Notes: generated from the letters alone by a model not told the origin. A stretch of 64,000 nt of DNA from Rhodospirillaceae bacterium (GCA_002722885.1 PBNE01000008.1:17880-81879), one strand, 5' to 3'; positions 1 through 9,079 are shown, counted from the stretch's first letter. Made by a program: numbers and translations.

Positions 1-402
1 ATTCGCGATGATGCGTTTGTCGCCAGCATCAAGTCGCACGAGCAGAGCTTCGGCGACCCGAAAGAGCCCAATCACGTTCGTGCGGACCGTCCGTTCCCAC
101 ATCGCATAATCAACATTGCCCACGTCCTGACGGTCACCACCGATAATTCCAGCGTTGTTGATCAGCACATCGACCGGCTCATCCTCGATCGCCTGGGCGA
201 AGGCCATAATCGAAGCAGGGTCCACAATATCCAGCCGATGGATGACCGCGTTGTGTCCCAGCAACGTTTTGCGCAACGCATCGGCGCCTTCGGGATCGCG
301 GCACGCGGCATGTACACGCCAACCATCCGCCGCGTACTGCCGCGCAAACTCCAGTCCGATGCCCCGGTTGGCACCGGTAACAACAACCGTAGGGGTCACC
401 AT
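1..402 (-). CDS. Short-chain dehydrogenase/reductase, 3' end cut by the window edge
   Basis: This is the N-terminal part of an NAD(P)-dependent oxidoreductase of the classical SDR family. Translation from the ATG at 402 begins MVTPTVVVTGANRGIGLE, which carries the TGxxxGIG cofactor loop. The NNAG motif follows in LINNAGIIGG, about 85 residues in. The catalytic YxxxK lies beyond the window edge, so activity cannot be judged. The start overlaps the stop of the upstream SDR (396-1082) as ATGGTGA, so the two are probably co-translated. The two proteins look like tandem paralogues; both continue the Rossmann loop with GIGLEF and a DGW-V-HA segment. The substrate is unknown. Confidence 0.85.
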   Translation of the reverse strand, partial: MVTPTVVVTGANRGIGLEFARQYAADGWRVHAACRDPEGADALRKTLLGHNAVIHRLDIVDPASIMAFAQAIEDEPVDVLINNAGIIGGDRQDVGNVDYAMWERTVRTNVIGLFRVAEALLVRLDAGDKRIIAN

Positions 403-1082
403 GGCATGGCCTCCCGATTGTAACGCCGGAAACTCCCGCTCTGCTCCAGCCCCGCTTCCGCGATCATTTCGCGCATGCCCGCGACACTCTCAGACGGTTT
501 GAGGTCCGAGGCGTGATCGGTCATGTCCGTTGCGACAAAGCCAGGCGTAAAGGCCAGAACCGAAATGCCCCGATCGGCAAGGTCGAGCGAAAGCCCCCAG
601 GTCAGCATGTTCAGCGCGGCCTTGGTCGAGTTGTAAGGATAGTCTGTGGCTTTGGCTTCCCACCCGAAGCTGCCGTTCCCGCTGGAAATGTTGACGATCA
701 GACGATTTTCACTGGCAGAGATGTTCTCGACCAGCGCCTCGGTCATCGCCATCACGGCAAAGACATGGACCTCGAATTCCTCGATCCAGGCATCGTCGGA
801 ACAACGGCCCATGGCCTCATCGTCGCCGAACCACAGTCCCGCATTGTTGATCAGAACGTCGACCGGTTGCCCGCTCAACAATTGACCCAGCGCGGCGATC
901 TGGTCGCGGTTCCTGAGGTCGAGCGCGTGAACATGCAGGCGATCGCAGGCCAGCGCCTTGAGCATGCCCGACCCGGCCAGATCACGTGCCCCGGCATGAA
1001 CGGTCCAACCGTCCTCGAGATACTGGCGCACAAACTCAAGGCCGATTCCACGGCTCGCCCCGGTTACGACAACAGTCGGCAT
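396..1082 (-). CDS. Short-chain dehydrogenase/reductase
   Basis: A complete 228-residue SDR oxidoreductase. The N-terminus MPTVVVTGASRGIGLEF contains the TGxxxGIG dinucleotide-binding loop. LINNAGLW carries NNAG, NISSGNGSFG supplies the catalytic serine region, and YNSTK is the YxxxK active site. Length is near the usual 230-250 residues. It is the first gene of a two-gene SDR pair with the partial gene at 1-402, overlapping it by 7 bases. The family acts on alcohols, ketones and sugars. Sequence alone gives no substrate. Confidence 0.9.
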   Translation of the reverse strand: MPTVVVTGASRGIGLEFVRQYLEDGWTVHAGARDLAGSGMLKALACDRLHVHALDLRNRDQIAALGQLLSGQPVDVLINNAGLWFGDDEAMGRCSDDAWIEEFEVHVFAVMAMTEALVENISASENRLIVNISSGNGSFGWEAKATDYPYNSTKAALNMLTWGLSLDLADRGISVLAFTPGFVATDMTDHASDLKPSESVAGMREMIAEAGLEQSGSFRRYNREAMPW

Positions 1083-1103
1083 GCTCGCCCCCTTTTTCGA
1101 TCG

Positions 1104-2126
1104 TCAGGCTATGCCGGTGTGATCAACTCGCCAATCCCCATAGCTCTTCATATCGCCAAGACTTTTGGCAGCAACCATGGCCCGCCCGACAGCGCGTGTC
1201 AGACAATCCGCTGCCAGGCCACCGATCACCGCCAGACGGCCGGACCCGATCTCACGCGCATCCCGTGCCGTTGCCAATGAGAACACCGTGTCGCCATCGA
1301 ACGGCGTGTGGATCGGCCGGATAGCACGCGCGAGGCCATCGTGGGCCATGATCGCGACACGTTGGGCCTGCGCCTTGTCGAGCGTCGCATTGGTCGCAAC
1401 GACGGCAACGGTGGTGTTCTCGCCGGGAAATCCACCGACGACCGCATCGAGCGGCAAATCACCATCGGGAAGATCGCGGGGTGCCGATCCCATCTCGTCA
1501 GTTTGTTCGTAGGGTGCGGACCACAGGGTTGCCGTGCCGGGTATGACGGCCGAACCGACCGCGTTGACCGCCACCAGCACCCCGACCTGGAGACCGTCGT
1601 CCGAAACGCTGGATGCGCTGCCCAGGCCTCCTTTCAGATGGCCTGCCTTCGCGCCCAAACCTGCACCGATGTTGCCGAGATCGAAGGTCTTGCCGGCAGC
1701 GGCGACGGCACGACGGCCGAGGTCGCGGTAGGGCGGAAGCTCACCCCAGGTCTTGTCACCGCCATTTGCCAGGTCGAACAGGATCGCGGCAGGAACGATC
1801 GGCACAACCGCCTCACCCACACGAAAGCCGCGGCCCTGCGCGGTAAGCCAGCTCATCACGCCGCCCGCGGCATCAAGCCCGAAGGCAGAGCCGCCGGAAA
1901 GCACAACCGCATCCACATGGTCGACGAGACATGTGGGATCCAGAGCATGGGTGTCGCGGGTGCCGGGTGCACCACCTCTTACATCGACCGCAGCTACACA
2001 GCGCGGCTCAGGCAGAACCACCGTTGTGCCGGAACGAGCCCCAAGGTCTTCCGCATGACCAACAAGGATGCCTTCGACATCGGTGACCAGATTGTTTGGG
2101 CCGGGCCGGACCGCGTGCTCTGCCAT
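1104..2126 (-). CDS. P1 family (S58, DmpA/NylC-type) autoproteolytic aminopeptidase or amidase
   Basis: The protein is 340 residues from ATG 2126; an in-frame ATG at 2138 would add four. The family makes an inactive precursor that cleaves itself, exposing a Ser or Thr nucleophile at the start of the beta chain. Members include L-aminopeptidase DmpA, beta-peptidyl aminopeptidases and nylon-oligomer hydrolase NylC. The expected cleavage site is visible as PGENTTVAVVATNA, between Asn237 and Thr238. LSGGSAFGLDAAGGV and NIGAGLGAKAG are further family signatures. No signal peptide is seen, so it should be cytoplasmic. It is divergent from gamma-glutamyltranspeptidase (2220-3926), another self-cleaving Thr enzyme. 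The exact substrate is unknown. Confidence 0.85.
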   Translation of the reverse strand: MAEHAVRPGPNNLVTDVEGILVGHAEDLGARSGTTVVLPEPRCVAAVDVRGGAPGTRDTHALDPTCLVDHVDAVVLSGGSAFGLDAAGGVMSWLTAQGRGFRVGEAVVPIVPAAILFDLANGGDKTWGELPPYRDLGRRAVAAAGKTFDLGNIGAGLGAKAGHLKGGLGSASSVSDDGLQVGVLVAVNAVGSAVIPGTATLWSAPYEQTDEMGSAPRDLPDGDLPLDAVVGGFPGENTTVAVVATNATLDKAQAQRVAIMAHDGLARAIRPIHTPFDGDTVFSLATARDAREIGSGRLAVIGGLAADCLTRAVGRAMVAAKSLGDMKSYGDWRVDHTGIA

Positions 2127-2146
2127 GTTCTTCCCCATGTGGTGCT

Positions 2147-2168
2147 GCTTGCGGGCCTTGCCGCAAGC
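2147..2168. promoter_or_regulatory. Inverted repeat between divergent peptidase and ggt genes
   Basis: GCTTGCGG (2147-2154) and CCGCAAGC (2161-2168) form a perfect 8-base stem around a 6-base loop. It lies in the spacer between the P1 peptidase start (2126) and the ggt start (2220). It could be an operator or a leader hairpin; it has no T-tract, so it is not a typical terminator. Function is inference. Confidence 0.3.
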
Positions 2169-2219
2169 GCCAAGAATAGCGCGCGCCTCTATCCGAGCCA
2201 CCCACGGAGATTGCCTCTC

Positions 2220-3926
2220 ATGGTCCGTTTCAAGTCCTGCTGTCTGACCGCTGCCCTGTTTGCCGTTTTCGTGATGGCAGAGGCTCGCGCGGGCGAACCC
2301 GTGGTGTCCGAAGAGTTCATGGTGTCGACAGCCAATCCGCACGCCACCCAGGTGGGACGTGACATCATCATGCAGGGTGGCAGTGCGGTCGACGCAACCA
2401 TCGCCGCCCAACTTGTCCTGACGCTCACGGAACCGCAGTCGTCAGGGATCGGTGGCGGTGCCTTCATGCTGCATTTCGACCAGCAATCCGGCGTGGTCGT
2501 CAGCTACGACGGACGCGAGACAGCCCCGGCATCAGCAACACCCGATCTCTTCCGCCATGCTGACGGCACGGTGATGGGTTGGCTCGAAGCCGCCGAAGGC
2601 GGCATTCCCGTCGGGGTGCCCGGCGTGATCCGCATGCTGGAACTTGCCCACCAGGAACAAGGCAACCTGCCCTGGGCCGCCCTCTTCGAACCAGCCATCA
2701 ATCTTGCTGAGAACGGATTTGCAATCTCGCCCCGGGTTTTTGAAGTCGTTGGCTGGGTCGAGGGGCCCGAGCGGTTCCCCGCCTTCTATGCGTTCTACTT
2801 CAATGACGACGGTTCGCGGAAGCCGGTCGGCACGGTGCTGACCAACCCCGAACTCGCCGATAGCCTTCGTGCCATCGCATCAGGGGGCGCCGACGCCTTC
2901 TACCAAGGTCCGTTGGCCAAAACGATCATCGAGGAGGTAGCCGAAACATCGGTCAATCCCGCCGCGATGACCCTGGATGATTTTGCGTCCTACGAGGCCG
3001 TGGAGCGCCCCGCGGTCTGCGTCGACTATCGCGACTGGCACGTGTGCGGCATGGGTCCGCCCAGCAGTGGCGGTGTAACTGTTGCGCAGATTCTGCTGCT
3101 CCTGGAGCGCTTCGACATGGCGTCGGTCGCGCCGGGGTCGCTCGATGCCGTCCACCTGATCTCCGAGGCAGAGCGGCTGGCCTATGCCGACCGCAATCTC
3201 TACCTCGCCGACAGCGACTTCGTCGCCATTCCGCTGGAGGGGCTGCTTGATGAGAGCTATCTCGCCGCCCGCAGTTCCCTGATCGATCCTGAGGTTTCGA
3301 TGGGCATCGCGGAGCCGGGCGATGTCGGGGGATGGGATGACGCCGCCCTGGCGCCCGACGACGGCGACCAAGGCTTTTCGACCAGCCACATCAGTGTGGT
3401 CGACCGCGATGGCAACGCCGTCTCCATGACCACGAGCATCGAACGCGGGTTCGGCAGCCGCCTGATGGCCGGGGGATTCATGCTCAACAACGAACTGACA
3501 GACTTCTCGTTCGAAGCCGAGGTCGACGGCGTTCCCGTCGCCAACCGTGTCGAACCCAGCAAGCGGCCCCGGTCGTCGATGGCGCCAACCCTGGTGTTCG
3601 ATCTCGACGGCAACCTGATCATGGCGATCGGCACCGTCGGCGGGTCACGCATCATCTGCTATGTCGCCAAGACAGTGATCGCGGCGCTCGACTGGGGACT
3701 CGACATCCAGGCCGCCATCGAGCTTCCCCATCACGTCAACCGAAACACCGGCACCGAGCTGGAAGAAGGCACCGTCCTCGCCGACCTGATGGAAGGCCTC
3801 CAGGCACGTGGCCACGAGGTGAGCCAGCGCTCGATGACGACGGGCCTTGCCGGATTCTTTATCGAGAATGGTGTGATCAGCGGGGGCGCCGATCCACGGC
3901 GCGAGGGGACAGCCCTGGGTCACTGA
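2220..3926 (+). CDS. ggt: Gamma-glutamyltranspeptidase
   Basis: A 568-residue exported enzyme that hydrolyses or transfers the gamma-glutamyl group of glutathione and related compounds. The ATG at 2220 is chosen because it opens a good signal peptide (MVRFKSCCLTAALFAVF... ending near ARAGEP). The precursor self-cleaves before Thr388 in FSTSHISVVD, which aligns with Thr391 of the E. coli enzyme (TTHYSVVD). Here the second Thr is Ser. GIGGGAFML and the PSSGGVTVAQIL loop are typical of the family. Length matches the usual 560-590. It probably works in the periplasm, salvaging Glu and Cys from glutathione. Confidence 0.95.
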   Translation: MVRFKSCCLTAALFAVFVMAEARAGEPVVSEEFMVSTANPHATQVGRDIIMQGGSAVDATIAAQLVLTLTEPQSSGIGGGAFMLHFDQQSGVVVSYDGRETAPASATPDLFRHADGTVMGWLEAAEGGIPVGVPGVIRMLELAHQEQGNLPWAALFEPAINLAENGFAISPRVFEVVGWVEGPERFPAFYAFYFNDDGSRKPVGTVLTNPELADSLRAIASGGADAFYQGPLAKTIIEEVAETSVNPAAMTLDDFASYEAVERPAVCVDYRDWHVCGMGPPSSGGVTVAQILLLLERFDMASVAPGSLDAVHLISEAERLAYADRNLYLADSDFVAIPLEGLLDESYLAARSSLIDPEVSMGIAEPGDVGGWDDAALAPDDGDQGFSTSHISVVDRDGNAVSMTTSIERGFGSRLMAGGFMLNNELTDFSFEAEVDGVPVANRVEPSKRPRSSMAPTLVFDLDGNLIMAIGTVGGSRIICYVAKTVIAALDWGLDIQAAIELPHHVNRNTGTELEEGTVLADLMEGLQARGHEVSQRSMTTGLAGFFIENGVISGGADPRREGTALGH

Positions 3927-3988
3927 TCGCCTCGCCAGCATCCGATTGCTCTGTTAGAAGGCCGCTCAACCCGCGTCAGGAATCCACA

Positions 3989-5188
3989 ATGAGCGAACGT
4001 TACCCCGAAGTCCGGCTGCGGCCGGGCGCCGACAAGCGCCTGTCCCACGGTCATCCCTGGGCCTTCTCCAACGAAATCGCGATGGATGCCGAGACCAAAG
4101 CGCTGCCGCCCGGCGGTATTGTGTGCCTCAAGACCGCCGATGGTGAAGAGCGCGGCGTTGCCATGTTCAACCCGCATTCCCTGATCGCGGCACGGGTCAT
4201 GAGCAGGTCACCCCATGCCCGGATCGACCGCGCGGACCTTGCGGAGCGCGTTCGCCATGCTGCCCAGATGCGCGATCGGCTGTTCGACGTGCCATACTAT
4301 CGGCTGGCGCATGCCGAGGCCGACGGCCTTCCCGGCCTGGCCATCGACAGGTTTGGCGATCTCGCTGTCTGCCAGGTCAACACGGCGGGCATGGACCGAC
4401 TCGGCGACGATCTCGCGGGCGCGTTGATGGACGAACTGGGTATCGCCACGGTCATCCTGCGCGGCGACAGCCCCGTTCGAAAGCTGGAAGGCCTTGAAGA
4501 TTCGATGCGTATCGTAGGGCGTGCGCCCACCGAAGGCATCGATGTCCTGGAGAACGGATTTAACTATCGGGCCAGTCCGATTGCGGGGCAGAAGACCGGC
4601 TGGTTCTTCGATCAACGCGACAACCGCGCCTTTATGGCTCGACTCGCCGAGGGCGCCTCGGTTCTGGACGTCTACACGCACACCGGCGGCTTCGGGATCG
4701 CCTGTGCAGCCCACCGGGCCGCGTCGGTCGACATGGTCGACAGGTCGGAAGTCGGCCTGGCCCACGCCATGGAGGCCGCCGTTGCCAACGACGTTGCCGC
4801 GCGCTGCAGCACGACGGCATCCGACGCCTTTGAGAATCTCCAGCGTCGTCGTGACAGGGCAGAGCTGTTCGACATCGTGATCTGTGATCCCCCGGCCTTC
4901 GCACGCAGCAAGAAGGACCTTGGCGCGGGCATTCGCGGCTATCGCAAGCTTACCCGCATGGCGGCGAAACTGGTGGCGCCGGGTGGTTATCTCGCCATGG
5001 CAAGCTGCTCGCATCACGTCGACCGGGATGCGTTTCTGTTTCAGGTTCTCCGTGGTGTGCAGGACGCCGGGCGCGAAGGCATGGTAATGCGAAACACAGG
5101 TGCCGGGCCGGATCACCCGATCCATATGCAGCTTCCCGAATCGGCTTATCTGAAGTTCGTCTGTCTCAGGCTCGATCAGGCAGGCTGA
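3989..5188 (+). CDS. Class I rRNA methyltransferase, RlmI-like (PUA plus Rossmann)
   Basis: A 399-residue SAM-dependent RNA cytosine-C5 methyltransferase of the RlmI/YccW type. The N-terminal PUA region (about residues 1-80) includes the family signature SHGHPWAFSNEI. The methyltransferase domain (about 190-399) has KTGWFFDQRDNR, SAM motif I near VLDVYTHTGGFG, and the DPPAFARSKKD motif. The final segment ASCSHH resembles the conserved cysteine motif of the group. In E. coli RlmI modifies C1962 of 23S rRNA; the same target is likely but inferred. Its last 23 bases overlap the convergent histidine kinase gene. Confidence 0.88.
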   Translation: MSERYPEVRLRPGADKRLSHGHPWAFSNEIAMDAETKALPPGGIVCLKTADGEERGVAMFNPHSLIAARVMSRSPHARIDRADLAERVRHAAQMRDRLFDVPYYRLAHAEADGLPGLAIDRFGDLAVCQVNTAGMDRLGDDLAGALMDELGIATVILRGDSPVRKLEGLEDSMRIVGRAPTEGIDVLENGFNYRASPIAGQKTGWFFDQRDNRAFMARLAEGASVLDVYTHTGGFGIACAAHRAASVDMVDRSEVGLAHAMEAAVANDVAARCSTTASDAFENLQRRRDRAELFDIVICDPPAFARSKKDLGAGIRGYRKLTRMAAKLVAPGGYLAMASCSHHVDRDAFLFQVLRGVQDAGREGMVMRNTGAGPDHPIHMQLPESAYLKFVCLRLDQAG

Positions 5189-6560
5189 TCCGGAATCGGG
5201 TTCCCGTCTCATCGCTGCGGATCAGAGTGAGATCACCGCCGTGGGCCCGTGTCAGTTCGCGGGAGATCGCCAGTCCAAGTCCGGTACCCTTGGCACCTTC
5301 CGCAAACGCCTCGAAGAGCTCCGCTTGCACACGTGCGGGGATGCCGGGGCCGGTATCCGTCAGATCGATCGTGACACCACCTTCGATGCGGCCAACCTCG
5401 ACGGTGATGGAGCCGCCTTCGTCGCCCATCGCTTCTGCGGCATTGCGGGAGAGATTGAACAGGACACGGAACATCTGGTCACGGTCGGCATGAACCACCA
5501 CCGCGGCGTCGACCGCATTTCTGTAACTCGCAGCCGTCATACCGCTGCCAACAAGAGCGTTGGAGACGTCATCTATCAGCGGCGCCAGCTCGAACCGGTT
5601 GAAGTGAAGATCAGGTTCGTCGGCCCGGGCATAACGCAAGGTGTCCTGGCAGAGCTTCACAGCGCGGTCGATTGCAGCCAGCACCACAGGCGCCTGGCGC
5701 TGCACCTCGGGGTCGCCTGACATGCTGAGGCGATCAGAAACCAGGGCGGCTGTAGCGAGAATGTTGCGCAGGTCATGACTGATCTTGCTGACTGCCGAAC
5801 CGACGGCAGCAAGCCGCGTGCGCTGGCGCAGGGACTGGCGCAATCCGCGTTCCATCTCTGCCAGTTCCCGCTGTGCGATGCCAATCTCATCGCTGCGGTT
5901 GGTGATCTCGATCGTCCGGGACACATCCTCAGGCGCCTCACGGAAGGCGATCAGATCTTCCGTGAGGCGCTGGACCGGACGTACCATCATGCGCTGCAGG
6001 GCGAAAAAGACGAGACCGGCGGTGATAACCGAGATGAAGATCGAAAGACCGAGAATACGCCACGAAAAATCGATCATCGCGGATTTGAGCGGACCGGAAG
6101 CCATGGTGAGTTCGATCCAGGCGTCGGTGGCCACAGCACGAGGCTGACCGGCGATGCGAATGATCCCGTCGTCGGGGCCTGCCAGCGTTCGGAAAACGTC
6201 GATGATCAGAACCGGGACCGACTGGTCTGAGAGGTTGTAGGCAACCTCGACCGGTTCCGGCATGCCCAACATGAGGTAGGAAACAGATTCGAGCTTCAGG
6301 CCAACCGACTGAATACCGATATAGTCGAGAAGTTCAGCCTTGAGCTCCGGGGTGACCCGGCCGTCAGGCGCCGCACGCACGGTCAGGGTGGCCTGATAGG
6401 CCGCATCGATGGCCTCCTGCAGGTAATCGACACGAAACCGGGAGATCGACGGCACAAAGATCAGCACCTCGGCCACCATCACGAAGATGATCGTGAGCAC
6501 CACGAGGCGGGCCGAGAGGCCACGCCAGAATCCGGGCATATCGATGCGGGAGCCTGCCAT
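5166..6560 (-). CDS. Membrane sensor histidine kinase (orphan)
   Basis: A 464-residue inner-membrane kinase. Membrane helices lie at about 18-38 and 167-190, with a 130-residue extracytoplasmic sensor between. A HAMP-like region follows (about 190-245), then the phospho-acceptor H-box with His262 in SKISHDLRN. The ATPase domain shows NLSRNAAEAM (N-box), DTGPGIP (G1) and KGTGLGLAISREL (G2). H-box HDLRN differs slightly from the usual HELRT. No response regulator gene is adjacent, so the partner is unknown. It lies downstream of the Lpd-like and TVP38 genes on the same strand and may be co-transcribed with them. Confidence 0.9.
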   Translation of the reverse strand: MAGSRIDMPGFWRGLSARLVVLTIIFVMVAEVLIFVPSISRFRVDYLQEAIDAAYQATLTVRAAPDGRVTPELKAELLDYIGIQSVGLKLESVSYLMLGMPEPVEVAYNLSDQSVPVLIIDVFRTLAGPDDGIIRIAGQPRAVATDAWIELTMASGPLKSAMIDFSWRILGLSIFISVITAGLVFFALQRMMVRPVQRLTEDLIAFREAPEDVSRTIEITNRSDEIGIAQRELAEMERGLRQSLRQRTRLAAVGSAVSKISHDLRNILATAALVSDRLSMSGDPEVQRQAPVVLAAIDRAVKLCQDTLRYARADEPDLHFNRFELAPLIDDVSNALVGSGMTAASYRNAVDAAVVVHADRDQMFRVLFNLSRNAAEAMGDEGGSITVEVGRIEGGVTIDLTDTGPGIPARVQAELFEAFAEGAKGTGLGLAISRELTRAHGGDLTLIRSDETGTRFRISLPDRA

Positions 6561-6606
6561 GGCGGCAGCCTAGTCCAGTTTATCCGCTGTTTGAATCGTG
6601 CCAATG

Positions 6607-8028
6607 TCAGCCAAGGTGGCGCAAGAATCGCACGACGCGTTTCATGCCGTCGCCAAACACCTTGGGCGTGTAGAACGACCCCGCGGCCCGTTTGTTGATC
6701 TCGCCCATCGTGGGATAGGGCGAAATCATGCCCGCCATGGCGCCTACTTTGAGGCCAGCCGAGATCGAGAGGATCCATGGCTGGATCAGCTCACCCGCGT
6801 TGGCGCCGACAATCGACGCCCCCAGGACCTTGCCCTTTTTCGTGGTGACAACCTTCACAAGACCCTCGGTCCGACGCTCGGCGATCGCCCGGTCGTTCTC
6901 GTGATAGGGAAAGCGAAGCACCGTGACCTCACCGTGCTGCTTCTTTGCATCCGCCTCAGTCAGGCCGACATGGGCCATCTCGGGGTCGGTGTAGGTCACC
7001 CAGGGCAGCGCCGAAAGATTGACCTTGGCGGGGACTTTCAGCAGCACGTTCCGGATGATGATGCCGGCATGATAGTTGGCGAGATGGGTAAACTGGAATC
7101 CCCCGGCGCAATCGCCTATGGCGTAGACCCTGCGATTCGAGCTGCGCAGCCGGTTATCGACCTTGATCCCACGCCGGTCATACTCAACATCCGCCGTTTC
7201 CAGACCGAGATCATCGACATTAGGCTGACGCCCGGCGGCCACAAGAAGGTGTGAGCACTCGACCCTGCCTTCCACACCATCGCGCTCATAGCTGATCGTG
7301 ATGGCGCCGGCACCGCCCGACACGCCCTTGATGGCCGCGTTCTCGACCAGTTCAACACCGTCGTCGAGCATGCTCTGCTTGACCACCGCAACCAGTTCCT
7401 GATCGTCCTTGGGAAGGATCGGACCCATGTCGACGATCGTGACCCGCGAACCCAATTGGCGGTGGGCCTGGGCCATCTCCGAGCCAATGGGACCGCCGCC
7501 GATGATGACCAGATGGTCCGGCTTCTGGGTGTTGTCGAAGATCGTCTCGTTTGTGAAAAACGGCACCTGATCGAGTCCCAGGATCGGCGGCACCGCCGCA
7601 CGGCTGCCCGTTGCGACAACAAAGCGGCGTGCGCGGATCGTGCGGCCGCCGGCCTCAACCTTATCCGGACCGGTAAAGCGAGCATGAGCCGTGATCACGT
7701 CAATGCCGAAACCCTGGTAACGCTCGACCGAATCATTGGGTTCGATGGTGGCGATCACATCCTTGATGTGCCGGTTCACGGCCTCGAAGTCGACCTCTGG
7801 CTCCACGGACTTGATGCCGATCCGGCCGGCGTGGCGCATGGCATGCGCGGCATGCCCGGCGGCCAGCAGCGCCTTGGACGGCACACAACCGAAGTTCAGG
7901 CAGTCGCCACCCATCTTGTGGCCTTCGATCAGGGCCACATCGGCGCCCATGTGGCTGGCGCCGTAGGCGGTGGAGAGGCCACCGGACCCTGCGCCGATCA
8001 CGCAGACATCAAACATCTTCTCGGCCAT
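6607..8028 (-). CDS. FAD-dependent pyridine nucleotide-disulfide oxidoreductase, Lpd/MerA-like
   Basis: The protein is 473 residues. It has the FAD loop GAGSGGLS, the redox-active disulfide GGDCLNFGCVPSK (Cys43, Cys48), the NAD(P) loop IGGGPIGSE, and a C-terminal dimerisation domain. In dihydrolipoamide dehydrogenase and glutathione reductase a His in an HPT motif acts as base; here the equivalent stretch reads SPYPTMGE, with Tyr in that position. It is therefore probably not a standard dihydrolipoamide dehydrogenase. No 2-oxoacid dehydrogenase genes are nearby. The TVP38-type gene upstream (8092-8841) is a known recurrent neighbour of this family. The true electron acceptor is unknown. Confidence 0.88.
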   Translation of the reverse strand: MAEKMFDVCVIGAGSGGLSTAYGASHMGADVALIEGHKMGGDCLNFGCVPSKALLAAGHAAHAMRHAGRIGIKSVEPEVDFEAVNRHIKDVIATIEPNDSVERYQGFGIDVITAHARFTGPDKVEAGGRTIRARRFVVATGSRAAVPPILGLDQVPFFTNETIFDNTQKPDHLVIIGGGPIGSEMAQAHRQLGSRVTIVDMGPILPKDDQELVAVVKQSMLDDGVELVENAAIKGVSGGAGAITISYERDGVEGRVECSHLLVAAGRQPNVDDLGLETADVEYDRRGIKVDNRLRSSNRRVYAIGDCAGGFQFTHLANYHAGIIIRNVLLKVPAKVNLSALPWVTYTDPEMAHVGLTEADAKKQHGEVTVLRFPYHENDRAIAERRTEGLVKVVTTKKGKVLGASIVGANAGELIQPWILSISAGLKVGAMAGMISPYPTMGEINKRAAGSFYTPKVFGDGMKRVVRFLRHLG

Positions 8029-8091
8029 GGAGTTCTCCTGGTCGTGTTCACAAAGGGATGGAAAGGATAGTCCGCTTTGCGCCGGCAGGTA

Positions 8092-8841
8092 TCAGGTCGC
8101 CGCAGCGCCGTCCTGGCGGCCCTTGACCTTGCGCCAGACGATGGGCGCCAGGGCCACGATAGCGAGGCCGACCAGACCGATCAGAATCTCCTGATTGATC
8201 GCGTTATGCAGCGAGAATTCCTGGCCGCTGGCGAAGATATCGCCCAGTCCACTGCCGATGAAGTTATAGACCGCCGTACCCGGGATGATGCCGATGAAGG
8301 TTGTGGCGACAAACAGTCGCGTCTTCACGCCCAGGAACGCCGGAACAAGGTTGACGACGAAGAACGGAAACACGGGCATCAGACGCAGGAACAGCAGGTA
8401 GCTGACGGCATCCTTGTGGAAGCCTTCTTCCATACGCCCGACATAAGGATTCACCTTTTCGCGCAATGCATCACCGAAGGACGTACGCGCTGCCGTGAAC
8501 AGGATTGTGGCCCCCATGGTGGCGCCGATCACCGTAAAGATGGTGCCGAAGAACCAGCCAAACAGAAAACCGCCGACCACGGTCAGCAGCGACGCAATCG
8601 GCAACGAAGCAGAGGTCGTGATGGTGTAGGCGACGATGTAGAGCAACATTGCCACAAGGAAGTTGCTCTCAACAAAACCCTGAAGGTCCATGTAATTGGC
8701 CTGCAGCGTGTCGAACGTCAGATACTCATGGCCGCCGACTGCGAAGAACGTGACGAGAATCGCCACCAGAATCGCCAGAGGCAGAAGCTTCTTGAGCCTG
8801 CCGCCTGAACTTCCGCGCGTCATATTGTCCTGATCGGTCAT
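8092..8841 (-). CDS. TVP38/TMEM64 family (VTT domain) membrane protein
   Basis: A 249-residue integral membrane protein of the DedA-related VTT family. The ATG at 8841 is chosen because it gives a short charged N-terminus (MTDQDNMTRG) before the first helix. There are about five hydrophobic stretches. GGFLFGWFFGTIF with the following small-residue segment, and FFVVNLVPAFLGVKTR, are family landmarks. Related proteins act in membrane homeostasis or lipid scrambling; no bacterial substrate is firmly known. It is followed after 63 bases by the Lpd-like flavoprotein, and the two probably work together. Confidence 0.85.
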   Translation of the reverse strand: MTDQDNMTRGSSGGRLKKLLPLAILVAILVTFFAVGGHEYLTFDTLQANYMDLQGFVESNFLVAMLLYIVAYTITTSASLPIASLLTVVGGFLFGWFFGTIFTVIGATMGATILFTAARTSFGDALREKVNPYVGRMEEGFHKDAVSYLLFLRLMPVFPFFVVNLVPAFLGVKTRLFVATTFIGIIPGTAVYNFIGSGLGDIFASGQEFSLHNAINQEILIGLVGLAIVALAPIVWRKVKGRQDGAAAT

Positions 8842-8996
8842 ACGTTGAACCTCGATCACATCTGAACTGTTGCCGCAATCGCCTCCCACCGGTGAATTGC
8901 GCCCCGTCACGCATGAGACTATGAGGATGGCCTGGCGTCGCCAAAAGGCTGCGTCAATCGTTTGTGATGACAGGTGACGAGGTATCACGGTCGTGA

Positions 8997-9025
8997 TTGA
9001 CACGGTTCGGGCCGTCACCTATACA
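8997..9025 (+). promoter_or_regulatory. Sigma-70-type promoter for the rpmH operon
   Basis: TTGACA (8997-9002) and TATACA (9020-9025) are separated by exactly 17 bases. Transcription should start near 9032, about 48 bases before the rpmH start. This is the best promoter match noticed in the window, fitting a highly expressed ribosomal protein operon. Confidence 0.75.
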
Positions 9026-9079
9026 GCGCCGCCCGTGCAGACCCCTCGTCTGTGCGGTAGATTTCATGGAGAATTGACG

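Noticed and set aside
6607-8028. E3 component of pyruvate dehydrogenase (lpdA)
   Set aside because: The HPT active-site motif is YPT and no E1 or E2 genes are adjacent.
8842-9079. Replication origin near rpmH
   Set aside because: No dnaA gene and no cluster of DnaA boxes was found; the spacer holds only the rpmH promoter.
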